Under the pieces are notes generated by a model. It searched no databases, was not told the origin of the DNA, and saw nothing but the letters and a program-made list of their open reading frames with translations. From Bradyrhizobium icense (GTDB lineage Bacteria; Pseudomonadota; Alphaproteobacteria; Rhizobiales; Xanthobacteraceae), in contig NZ_CP016428.1 in NCBI RefSeq assembly GCF_001693385.1, positions 5,828,001 to 5,892,000 of the forward strand: a DNA stretch of 64,000 nucleotides. Direction: 5' to 3'. Below are positions 51,695 to 59,679 of this stretch, piece after piece (the stretch's first letter is position 1; the number at the start of each line of letters is the position of its first letter). A program made the translations under genes and the position numbers.

Positions 51695-51919
51695 TTAGGG
51701 ATGATCTGCCGCGCACTTCGCCGCGGTTGCGGCGCATCTCGCTGCGGTTGCAGCGCACCGCGCCGCGGTTGCCGCGCATCGCGCTGCGGCGGCTTTTGCC
51801 TGGGCATGCGCCGCAGTCGCCGCACATTTGGCAGCCGTAGCGGCGCATTGCGCAGCCGTTGCCGCACATTTAGCGGCTGCTGCCGCCGCTTCTTTCACCG
51901 AGAGCTTTTTGACGTCCAT
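51695..51919 (-). CDS. Cys-heptad-repeat precursor peptide (putative RiPP)
   Basis: A 74-residue peptide. After a short polar start (MDVKKLSVKE) and six alanines, it has seven units of the form (K/Q/R)CAATAA. Cysteines are at 18, 25, 32, then 48, 55, 62 and 69. The two blocks are separated by HAQAKAAAA, which breaks the seven-residue register by two residues. The end is KCAADHP. About half of the residues are alanine, so a helix with all cysteines along one stripe is likely. GGAG lies seven bases before the ATG. It opens an operon with an MNIO enzyme, partner, methyltransferases and a radical SAM enzyme, so it is most likely the substrate. No described RiPP family that I know has this repeat. 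Confidence 0.78.
   Translation of the reverse strand: MDVKKLSVKEAAAAAAKCAATAAQCAATAAKCAATAAHAQAKAAAARCAATAARCAATAARCAATAAKCAADHP
51712..51885. repeat. 21-bp tandem repeats encoding the Cys heptads
   Basis: The DNA inside the precursor gene is a set of diverged 21-bp units, each encoding one seven-residue repeat; on the plus strand they read roughly GCGGTTGC.GCGCA.C. Unit number could change by slippage or unequal crossover. A break of 48 bases instead of 42 between the third and fourth cysteine codons marks the boundary between two blocks. Confidence 0.8.
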
Positions 51920-52479
51920 TAGATTTCTCCATGTTTGGAATCAAGTCTGCCGAAAACCGCGAGGACCGCGCTCAATCACTAGTAGAACTACCTCATCCAG
52001 ACGCGGGGGCCAGTCCCATTTGAGATAGGAAAAAGATTATTTTTGCCGGGATAACCAGAAAGCAGAACATGATCTCGAAGAAGCCCGTCACAAAAGGGTT
52101 ACAGATTTTTAACATCGAGCATATCGCTGGCTGCCGGAGCACGAGGCCGCTTCCACCAGCCAGACGATGCCGTTGCAGCGGCGACTGAAGGCGCCTCAAC
52201 GAGCGTCCGCTCTTGATGCCGATGAGCTCGGAGCGAGCATCTTGCTGGCCGAACAGATCGAGCGGGCGGCCGCGACCGCCGTCGACCAGGTGGTCGCGCG
52301 CGTCGAGCGCAGAACGATGGCGGGCTGAAGGAGGTCAATCTCCGGTACAAGCTATATTGGCAGCGACAAATGGCGAAGGTCGAGAAGGCCATGAACTATT
52401 CGACGCACCTCGCACAGTTCACGCTCTCCATCGTCATTGCAGCGGCGCAGCAAGCGCGCCGCTGCTAATCTCACCGAAA
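51920..52479. other. Upstream region of the RiPP operon with mobile-element scar
   Basis: The operon promoter must lie here, but no box is obvious. TCCCATTTGAGATAGGAAAA at 52014-52035 resembles motifs at 38651 and 39657 and may be an IS end. At 52215-52465 (plus) two frames give LGASILLAEQIERAAATAVDQ, then LKEVNLRYKLYWQRQMAKVE. They look like a frameshifted small gene of unknown function. Confidence 0.4.
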
Positions 52480-53611
52480 GGAAGCTGCTATAGTGGCCCG
52501 CCACGCCTGCCGCGCAGAAGAGGGTTTCCCAGACTGGCTCGACACACTGAACCGCGTCGAGACCATGTCTGGCGAAGTGTCGCCGAAGCCCTGGCAAAAT
52601 ATCCTCATGATCGACGCCGACGACGAAGCGGAGCTGACAGCGGGCCCAGGCACTCGGAGAAGTGGCGTTGACCGGTGCGTCCGGGTTTCCCGACCTCATG
52701 GCGAGAACATCGAACGAGCACCAGCCATACACCTGCTCTGCTGGGCTCAGTCCCGGTTCGCCCCAACCCGGGTCGACCTCGGGTCCTCCGAGTCCCCCGT
52801 CAACGACACAATTAGCGAGCACCCGCCGTACGGATTTCAGTGCAACTCGCTTGGAATCCATTCTGGAATCAGAATGCGGCCGGTCGGAAAGACGATCGTC
52901 GTCAACGCATGCGCAATCTGGATTGCGGGATCAGACAGCAAACCACCCCAATTGCCCGAATGGTATGCGCTCGCGCGCGCCTTGATGGAAATGTCGAACG
53001 TGAGAGATCCCCGCGAACCCAGGAATATGGTGGGCCGATGCTCAGACAGCCGCGGCCCGTCGGACGCAACGAGAAGATCCTCAGACAGGAGCTCCTTGTG
53101 AGTCGTACATAGTTCGCGGAGGCCCGGCGAGTCGATCTCTTCTCCCATCTCGATGAGATACTTTACGTTGAATCCTAGCCGACCTCTCGTCTCGACGATG
53201 GCGCGAAGGCCGGCAATATTGATGGCATGCTGCCCCTTATTGTCTGCGACACCCCCGTCCATACCAGCATTCATCGGCCTCGACGAGAAGCCACGGTGAC
53301 ATCCCCTTGCTCCAGCAATCGTCCTGACCCCAAACCACATCACCGTGGCCATACCCAAGCACCGTCAGCAATTCTCGATCTTCTATGCGCTCGGCTTATA
53401 GAAAATGAGCGTCGGCAACGGTCAAGACCCGGCAGTCGCAGCCGAAATCTTCAAAGATGCGCCGGAGCTCGTTGAGATAATCGACTATCTGCAGTTTTCG
53501 CTCGGGGTTCTGACTCTCGGAAGGAATGGCTACGAGGCGCGACAGCACAGCCTCGAAGCCTCCAGAATCGAGATGGTCTCTCGCGCGCGCGATCGCGGCG
53601 TTCCGAGTCAT
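52480..53611 (-). pseudogene. M20-family peptidase/deacylase, frameshifted
   Basis: The ATG at 53611 has AGGAG upstream and begins TRNAAIARARDHLDSGGFEAVLSRLVAIPSESQNPERKLQIV. The frame stops at about 53396. Homologous sequence continues in other frames: WGQDD and MDGGVADNKGQHAINIAGLRAI with the metal-site region, KYLIEMGEEIDSPGL with the catalytic Glu pair, LGSRGSLTFDISIKARASAYHSG from the lid domain, and VDHEDILPGLRRHFARHG. The C-terminal catalytic end is missing. M20 enzymes hydrolyse acyl-amino acids or dipeptides. It lies 39 bp (to this ATG) downstream of the ABC ATPase, so it was part of that operon. Confidence 0.8.
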
Positions 53612-53650
53612 TTCGAGTAGCTCCTGCACACCAAAGAGGACGATCGGAGG

Positions 53651-54778
53651 TTAACGCGCGGCTGGAAATACGCGGGTATGCGCAGCCTCAATCGAAACGC
53701 GGACCCGCTGACCGGATTGGAATAATGGCCGCCCCGGATTGACCGGAGTCCGCGCCGTCAGCCTAAGCTCTCCGACTTGCACCAGAACGCTCTGGTTCGT
53801 GCCAGTGTATGCGGATTCCAGCACCGTCGCTGTGGCATCGTCGTCAGTCTCTAAACGAACAAATTCGGGACGAACCGCGAGCAGACCGCGATCGTCCTGA
53901 GCGAGCACCTGATCCTTCCGCAGGTCGAGTAGCAGCCCAAGGTCAGGCGCAGTCACCCCAACAATCTGACCGGATCGACGTAACTCCGCCGGCAAGAAGT
54001 TCATCTCGCCGATGAAATCGGCGACGAAGGCCGTAGCCGGCTCCTCGTACAGATCCCGAGGCGATCCGAACTGCTGCAGGCGGCCGCGCTCCAGGACGGC
54101 TACGCGATCGGCCATGGACAGCGCCTCTTCCTGATCGTGAGTGACGAAGATTATCGTGCTCCCTACCTCTTTATGGATTAGCTTGATCTCCATCTGGAGC
54201 TGTTGTCGAAGCTTTCGATCCAGAGCCCCGAGTGGCTCGTCCATCAACAGAAGGGGTGGACGGAACACCAATGCGCGGGCTAGCGCGACACGCTGCTGCT
54301 GCCCTCCCGAAAGCTGGCTTGGAAGCCGCGCACCGTAACCGTCAAGCGCGACCAGCTTCAACGCCTTCGTGACTTCACGCTCGGCATCGCGACCGCTCAT
54401 GCCCCGTCTGCGAAGAGGATACGCAATGTTCTCGGCAACTGTCATGTGCGGGAAAAGTGCATAATTCTGGAACACCATTCCGAAGCCGCGGCGATGTCCT
54501 GGCACATCGTTGATCCGGACACCGTCAAGCTTGATATCGCCGGAAGAAGGAGCCTCGAAACCGGCAATCATCATGAGCAGCGTGGACTTACCCGATCCAC
54601 TGGCGCCGAGCAGCGCCACGAACTCGCCAGGTTGCACTGACAACGACACGCCGTCGACCGCTTTGACCGAGCCGAACATCTTGGTGATCGCGTCGACTGA
54701 CACTGCGCCGCGTTGCTTTTTTGCCGAGAGAGGCGTCGTGGCCGAATGTTCGGCGGTCATCGCTGCAATGATCGTCAT
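53651..54778 (-). CDS. ABC transporter ATPase, PotA type
   Basis: A 375-residue ATPase of the spermidine/putrescine-type importers. Walker A is GASGSGKST, then the Q-loop [10 protein letters not shown], signature [15 protein letters not shown], Walker [13 protein letters not shown] and switch [12 protein letters not shown]-terminal TOBE regulatory domain follows ([27 protein letters not shown]). All catalytic residues are intact. The ATG overlaps the stop of the M24 gene (ATGA). It belongs with the fused permease and binding protein upstream. Confidence 0.93.
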   Translation of the reverse strand: MTIIAAMTAEHSATTPLSAKKQRGAVSVDAITKMFGSVKAVDGVSLSVQPGEFVALLGASGSGKSTLLMMIAGFEAPSSGDIKLDGVRINDVPGHRRGFGMVFQNYALFPHMTVAENIAYPLRRRGMSGRDAEREVTKALKLVALDGYGARLPSQLSGGQQQRVALARALVFRPPLLLMDEPLGALDRKLRQQLQMEIKLIHKEVGSTIIFVTHDQEEALSMADRVAVLERGRLQQFGSPRDLYEEPATAFVADFIGEMNFLPAELRRSGQIVGVTAPDLGLLLDLRKDQVLAQDDRGLLAVRPEFVRLETDDDATATVLESAYTGTNQSVLVQVGELRLTARTPVNPGRPLFQSGQRVRVSIEAAHTRVFPAAR

Positions 54779-55917
54779 TTTGCGTCCGTTTCGAAGATCT
54801 GACGGGGCGCTTTAGTGAGCCGTTCGCCGCCGCTTTTGGTCACCACGACGGAATCACTCATCGCAAGACCTGCCGCTGAGGTATACATGTGGAAGACCAT
54901 CCCCTCCTCAATCACCCAATCCGAGCGCGGTGTGAAACAGCGATGTAGATCGCTCGTATGCTGGGAGACGAGAGGCGTCACTCCGAGCGTATAGCCGGTA
55001 ATATTGTCGTAGGTGCTACGCAGACCAGCCGCCACAACACCCTCCCGCACAATGCGATCGACGTCAGCGGCGAGCGCTCCAGGACGAAGCCCAGCGATCT
55101 GCTGGTCCTGTAGTGAGATCAACTTTTCCGCAGCGGCGTTCTGCTCATCTGTCGCGCGTCCCACGATGACAGAGCGCATGATGCGCACGGTATAGAAGCG
55201 CAGGCGAGGCAAGAGCTCGATGTGAACGATGTCGCCGTCGACCAGAGGTCGCTCTTCCAGAAATCCGTGTAGAGAGTCCCAGCCGGACCCGACATTCAAC
55301 GGGCCGACGAAGCCATCGTCAAACCCGAGCTTGTAGTACGCGCTTGCGGCCACCGCCGCGACGTCACGCTGGCTTTTTCCACGCCCGACCTCCCTGACCG
55401 TCGTTTGGAGAGCGGCGTCCAGGAGCGTACCTGCACGCCTCATATGCGCGATCTCCTCGGACGACTTGCACCGTCGGAGATTCCATGCGGATCGTTCAAG
55501 ATCGCAGAAGTCGGAGTCAGGCAGGAGCTCGCGAAGACTCTGGTAGCGCTGAACAGTAAACGAATTCGACTGGAATTCGACGCCGATGTGCTTGTGAGTA
55601 AGCTTTCTGTCCCGTAACGCATCCACCAAGGCGACCAGCGGATCGTCCCAGTCGCCAAAGCCGACGATATCTTCCATCCAGCTCCGCTGACGTGCCGGCG
55701 GCATATCGAGCTTGCGAACCAAAAGGAACGGTTCTCCCAAGGCCGGAGCGACGCATGCACGCCAGAGATTCTCAGAAACGGTATACCCCGACAACCAAGC
55801 CATCATCTCCGGTTCGTCGAGAATCACGCAATCGAGCCTGCGATCGGCCATCAGCTCCTGTACTGCGAGCAACCGCCGCCTGTACTCACCGATAGAGAAG
55901 GTGAGATCGCGATTCAT
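54775..55917 (-). CDS. M24-family (creatinase/aminopeptidase P-like) hydrolase
   Basis: A 380-residue protein with the creatinase N-terminal domain (FSIGEYRRRLLAVQELMADRRLDCVIL) and a pita-bread C-terminal domain. The usual metal-binding aspartates are missing: the block VDGDIVHIELLPRLRFYTVRIMRS has Glu and Thr where peptidases have Asp pairs. It may therefore act without metal, like creatinase, or as an amide hydrolase of the ectoine-hydrolase type. Placement in an ABC transporter operon with an M20 gene and a PLP lyase points to hydrolysis of an imported amide-linked amino acid. GGAGG precedes the ATG. Confidence 0.83.
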   Translation of the reverse strand: MNRDLTFSIGEYRRRLLAVQELMADRRLDCVILDEPEMMAWLSGYTVSENLWRACVAPALGEPFLLVRKLDMPPARQRSWMEDIVGFGDWDDPLVALVDALRDRKLTHKHIGVEFQSNSFTVQRYQSLRELLPDSDFCDLERSAWNLRRCKSSEEIAHMRRAGTLLDAALQTTVREVGRGKSQRDVAAVAASAYYKLGFDDGFVGPLNVGSGWDSLHGFLEERPLVDGDIVHIELLPRLRFYTVRIMRSVIVGRATDEQNAAAEKLISLQDQQIAGLRPGALAADVDRIVREGVVAAGLRSTYDNITGYTLGVTPLVSQHTSDLHRCFTPRSDWVIEEGMVFHMYTSAAGLAMSDSVVVTKSGGERLTKAPRQIFETDAK

Positions 55918-56096
55918 GCACAGTCCTCCGACAAGCCTTTGGGTATCCAGAACCGTCCGACGCCGCCAAACCGTATGGTTCGATGTCCATCCGATGCATT
56001 CATCAAGAAGAGCATGATCGGCTCTCTCAGCTCAGTTTGCGAGTGCGCCGCGAGGTCACCCCCCGGGGCTCTTCCAATGCGACCTGGCACGTCCAA
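55914..56096 (-). CDS. Possible small ORF before the M24 gene
   Basis: A 60-residue open frame between the permease and M24 genes, overlapping the M24 start by four bases (ATGA). The part from an internal ATG (MLFLMNASDGHRTIRFGGVG, then RFWIPKGLSEDCA) looks more protein-like than the first half. No family is recognised. The overlap suggests coupling, but it may be chance. Confidence 0.28.
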   Translation of the reverse strand: MDVPGRIGRAPGGDLAAHSQTELREPIMLFLMNASDGHRTIRFGGVGRFWIPKGLSEDCA

Positions 56097-56108
56097 ACCA
56101 CACCATGG

Positions 56109-57911
56109 TCAAGTTCGGCCTCCGGCTTGCGTCCGGCGCCCTTCAATGGCCGCTCCGACAAAGAGACGCAGGAGACAGAGAATAACCAGCATGGCCAAGA
56201 ACAATACAGCGATCACCGCGATCTGCGGACTGATCTCCAGACGGATGTTGTCCCACATCCGCATAGGCAACGGCGTAGCGGATGGCCCGCTTAGAAAAAG
56301 GCCAAATACCACGTCATCGAAGCCCACAATGAAGGCGAATATCGCCGCGCTAGCGAGCGTGGGAAACAAGAGAGGCAGAGTCACGGTGCGCAGGGTCGTT
56401 ACCGGGCTCGCACCAAGGCTTGACGCCGCTCGCTCGAGGGTACGGTCGAACCGCTTCAGTCCGGCTATCATGACAACGACGGCATATGGCGCCCCGATCA
56501 TTGTGTAGCTGAGGACGAATGCTATCGGGGAGCCGATCAGCGGAGAGCCCGCAAGCGCAAAGAAGAGCGACACGGCCATGACCACATGTGGAACGATAAG
56601 CGGCGAGATCAGAAGAAGGTAGATCGGAAGCCGTCCCAAAAAGCGATGACGGACCAATGCGAACGCCGCCGGAACGCCAACAGCGACGCTCAAGAGCGCC
56701 GACAGGCCAGCCCAGCTCAAGCTAAAGCTCAGCGCATCCACCCATTGGGTATTGTTGAACAGCCGGGAGAACCACCGTAGCGAATAGGCTGGAGGCGGAA
56801 ACGTCAGATAAGGCGCATCACTGAACGCCAGCGGAATGACCACCGCGAACGGGAGAACGAGCAGCAGAAGCGCAAATCCGGCACAGGAGTAGAGCAATGG
56901 CTTCCGAATGCTCGAGAGGAGTTCATGTAGATGCAAAGAGGCACCGTGCGACAGCGTTGAGATGCGCTCCACGAGAGGTCGGCTCACGGCAAACCCGGAA
57001 GCAAGGGCGCTCGATGCACCGACGTCATCCGATCGCGAACGATCGTCTAGCTCTTCTGCAATCCGGCGTCGGAATACGAGAAAGATGACGATCACGGCGA
57101 GCAGAAGCAGCGAGGATTGAGCAGCCGCCTCGTTAAAATTCCCGAGGATCAGGACCCTGAGGCTGATACCCTGCGCGATGAGGTAGTCGTCCGGACCTCC
57201 CAAAAGCTCCGGCGTAATATAGAAGCCCAGGCAGGAGAGGAAAACGAGCGTACATCCACTGACCAGCCCCGGCATCGATGCCGGAAGCGTAACGCGGAGG
57301 AACGCATCGGTCGGCGGACTTCCCAGGCTCTGCGCGGCCTTGGTCAAATTCGGGTTGACTCGCGTCAGCGCCGCATACAACGGAAATACCATTAGCGGAA
57401 GCTGGACCTGGACCATCCCGATATAGACTCCGACGGAATTGAACACCATCTGAAGCGGCTCGGAAATAGCGCCCAGCCCGAGAAGCATTTTGTTTATCGG
57501 CCCACTGGGGCTGAGCAACACGATCCAGGCATATGTGCGGATGAGAACGCTAGTGAGGTACGGAAGCGTGACGATGAAGAGCAAGAGCGTCGCCACTCTC
57601 TGCGAACATCGAGAGATCGCATAGGCCAGCGGATATGCCACGACCAGGCAAATGATGGTCACGGTCAAGGCAAGCGTGAGCGTCCTCAGAACGATCCAGA
57701 AGAATGAGGACGAGCTCGCGATTTCGCCATAGCTCTTGAGGGACCAACTACCATCCGATTGGAGACTCTTGAGCATGAGCTGCGACAGCGGCATCAGATA
57801 ACCGAACGCGAACAGCACCACAATCGGAAGGAGCAATAGGACGGGAGTGAGCCTATCCCGCCCAATTGGCCACCTCCGGGTTGGTGATATCGTTACGCTC
57901 GGATTCGACAT
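56109..57911 (-). CDS. Fused double permease of a polyamine-type ABC importer
   Basis: A 600-residue membrane protein in which two permeases normally made as PotB and PotC are joined. The first half (MLKSLQSDGSWSLKSYGEI onward) has its EAA loop at AAQSLGSPPTDAFLRVTLP. The second half starts near residue 335 (KPLLYSCAGFALLLLVLPFAVVIP) and has its EAA loop at AASSLGASPVTTLRTVTLP. About twelve membrane helices are visible. The ATG at 57911 has AGGA upstream and lies 7 bp after the binding-protein gene. Fused permeases are known in some iron and polyamine systems. Confidence 0.9.
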   Translation of the reverse strand: MSNPSVTISPTRRWPIGRDRLTPVLLLLPIVVLFAFGYLMPLSQLMLKSLQSDGSWSLKSYGEIASSSSFFWIVLRTLTLALTVTIICLVVAYPLAYAISRCSQRVATLLLFIVTLPYLTSVLIRTYAWIVLLSPSGPINKMLLGLGAISEPLQMVFNSVGVYIGMVQVQLPLMVFPLYAALTRVNPNLTKAAQSLGSPPTDAFLRVTLPASMPGLVSGCTLVFLSCLGFYITPELLGGPDDYLIAQGISLRVLILGNFNEAAAQSSLLLLAVIVIFLVFRRRIAEELDDRSRSDDVGASSALASGFAVSRPLVERISTLSHGASLHLHELLSSIRKPLLYSCAGFALLLLVLPFAVVIPLAFSDAPYLTFPPPAYSLRWFSRLFNNTQWVDALSFSLSWAGLSALLSVAVGVPAAFALVRHRFLGRLPIYLLLISPLIVPHVVMAVSLFFALAGSPLIGSPIAFVLSYTMIGAPYAVVVMIAGLKRFDRTLERAASSLGASPVTTLRTVTLPLLFPTLASAAIFAFIVGFDDVVFGLFLSGPSATPLPMRMWDNIRLEISPQIAVIAVLFLAMLVILCLLRLFVGAAIEGRRTQAGGRT

Positions 57912-57918
57912 CGCGATC

Positions 57919-59034
57919 CTACCGCGCACCCGCGAGCCATCGCTCCCACTGAGCAACGGCAATTTCGTTGTTCGCGCGCCCGCCAGCACCTGGCGCGTTC
58001 CAGAACTCATAGTCCTGAACGAACTGTTGTTTGCGCGCATCTGACGACGTGGGCAGAAGCTTGGCCCGTTGTGGCGGGATAAATTCGAAGGCCCGCGAAT
58101 TCGGGGGTGCATACAGGATATGCTGAACGAACTTCGCCTGATTTTCGGCGCGAGCCGAGAAGGCGAGGAACTTGAAGGCATTGTCCGCGTTTTTCGCTCC
58201 TTTCAACACGACCCAGCAATCGTATTGCAGCATGCCTTGATTCCAGGTGTAGCCTATCTTCGCGCCCTGCTCGTTGGCGGCGGAAACTCGACCGTTCCAG
58301 GCGCTGCCGGCTGTGATCAACTTGTCGATGATAAGTTGAGGCGCTTCGGCACCCGTATTCCACCATTTCACAATGTTGGGCTTGATACGCGCGAGGCTCT
58401 TGAACGCACGATCCCAGTCCAAAGGATAGAGCTTAGATGGCTCAACACCGTCCGCCAACAGCGCTGCCTCGAACGTGCCGCCGTCGGAGGCCCACGTACC
58501 CGCCATTAAAGAACGGCGCCCTGCGAATTTCTGAACATCCCATACGTCCGCCCAAGAGTTCGGCGCGTTGGACGTAAATTTCGACGAGTCGTACGCGATG
58601 AATAGCGAATAGACGATTGCCGGTACCGTGAACTTGCCGACTTTGATGGGACTAAACGCATCGAGGTCGGCCTTGTCGAAATAGCCGTAATCGATAGGAA
58701 CCAACAGATTGTCCCGTTCGAAAGTCGGCGCCTTACCACCCGGCAAGATCATCACGTCATAGCGAGGCGCTCCCGCGAGAACGCTCGCGCGCGCAGCTCC
58801 CGTATCGGTGCGAGGTTGCGCGATCACTTTGATGCCGGTCTCGCGCTCGAAAGGCTCGAAGTAGGCTATCCGCTTTGCCTCACCCCAGGATCCGCCGCCG
58901 TCGTAGACGACAACTTGACCGGTGCCTTTCGGAATTTGAGCGATCGCCGGAGCGGGAAACAGCGAGCGGGTCGCCGCAAGGCCTCCAACCAACGCGGTGC
59001 CCTGAAGAAGTCTGCGCCTTACGATGTCGACCAT
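57919..59034 (-). CDS. Periplasmic substrate-binding protein, PotD/PotF type
   Basis: A 371-residue binding protein. The N-terminus MVDIVRRRLLQGTALVGGLAA followed by PAPAIAQ is a Tat-like signal with cleavage probably after AIAQ. The mature part begins GQVVVYDGGGSWGEAKRIAYFEPFERETGIKV, a typical start of polyamine/opine binding proteins. The ligand-site tryptophan and aspartate positions look present (GTWASDGGTFE). GGAGG precedes the ATG. It is first in the transporter operon and divergent from an Lrp regulator, which probably senses the same ligand. Confidence 0.92.
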   Translation of the reverse strand: MVDIVRRRLLQGTALVGGLAATRSLFPAPAIAQIPKGTGQVVVYDGGGSWGEAKRIAYFEPFERETGIKVIAQPRTDTGAARASVLAGAPRYDVMILPGGKAPTFERDNLLVPIDYGYFDKADLDAFSPIKVGKFTVPAIVYSLFIAYDSSKFTSNAPNSWADVWDVQKFAGRRSLMAGTWASDGGTFEAALLADGVEPSKLYPLDWDRAFKSLARIKPNIVKWWNTGAEAPQLIIDKLITAGSAWNGRVSAANEQGAKIGYTWNQGMLQYDCWVVLKGAKNADNAFKFLAFSARAENQAKFVQHILYAPPNSRAFEFIPPQRAKLLPTSSDARKQQFVQDYEFWNAPGAGGRANNEIAVAQWERWLAGAR

Positions 59035-59168
59035 GGCTGTCCTCCCTTACAGTGCTGATGATACTTGCTCAGGCACTCCTCATGCATATAATGTGACACC
59101 GCCGCGACGGAATTCGCCATTTTCGCGGGTTTGCGTGCCGGATAACGGCAATTTTGAGGGGCTCTTAA

Positions 59169-59651
59169 TTGGCCATCACACGCGCGGATCTGGATCGTCT
59201 CGATCTCAAGTTGCTGATGTTGCTGCAGGAGAATAACCAGCAGACCTCCGAAGAGCTTGCGGAGCGCGTAGGTCTGTCGCCGACTTCTTGCCTACGCCGA
59301 CTACGGCGGCTGCGCGAGAGCGGCGCAATCATGTCCGACGTGTCGATCGTCTCTCCGTCGGTGGCGGGGACACGCGTGACATCGATTGTACTAGTTGCTC
59401 TCGAACAGGAGCATCTCGCCCTTCTCGACACCTTCAAGAACCGAATGAGCGCTTATCCCGAAGTCACACAGTGTTACTATGTGACCGGGTCGGCCGATTT
59501 CATATTGGTCGTTAATACGGGTTCGATGGAGGAGTACGGAGCTTTCACTGAAAGGGCGTTTTTTCCCGACAAGAATATAAAGTCGTTCACTACGTTCGTT
59601 GCGATGCAGACGGTCAAGTTCACTACTCGCATCAATCTCGACGTCTCCTGA
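59169..59651 (+). CDS. Lrp/AsnC-family regulator
   Basis: A 160-residue Lrp-type regulator with an N-terminal winged helix (DRLDLKLLMLLQENNQQTSEELAERVGLSPTSCLRRLRRL) and a C-terminal RAM ligand domain (YPEVTQCYYVTGSADFILVVN). The start codon is TTG with GAGGGG upstream. Divergent position from the binding-protein gene and closeness to a PLP lyase are typical of local amino-acid-sensing regulators, as in ectoine or diaminopropionate catabolic clusters. The 134-bp gap with the transporter probably holds its operator. Confidence 0.9.
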   Translation: MAITRADLDRLDLKLLMLLQENNQQTSEELAERVGLSPTSCLRRLRRLRESGAIMSDVSIVSPSVAGTRVTSIVLVALEQEHLALLDTFKNRMSAYPEVTQCYYVTGSADFILVVNTGSMEEYGAFTERAFFPDKNIKSFTTFVAMQTVKFTTRINLDVS

Positions 59652-59679
59652 GCAGACGCCGAGCATTCCTTGCCGCTGC

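Noticed and set aside
51712..51885. CRISPR-like short repeats
   Set aside because: The 21-bp units are contiguous coding repeats with no spacers and no cas genes.
51701..51922. Plus-strand frame opposite the precursor peptide (Arg/Cys/Gly-rich)
   Set aside because: It exists only because the 21-bp repeats are open in several frames. The minus-strand frame has the ribosome site and operon position.
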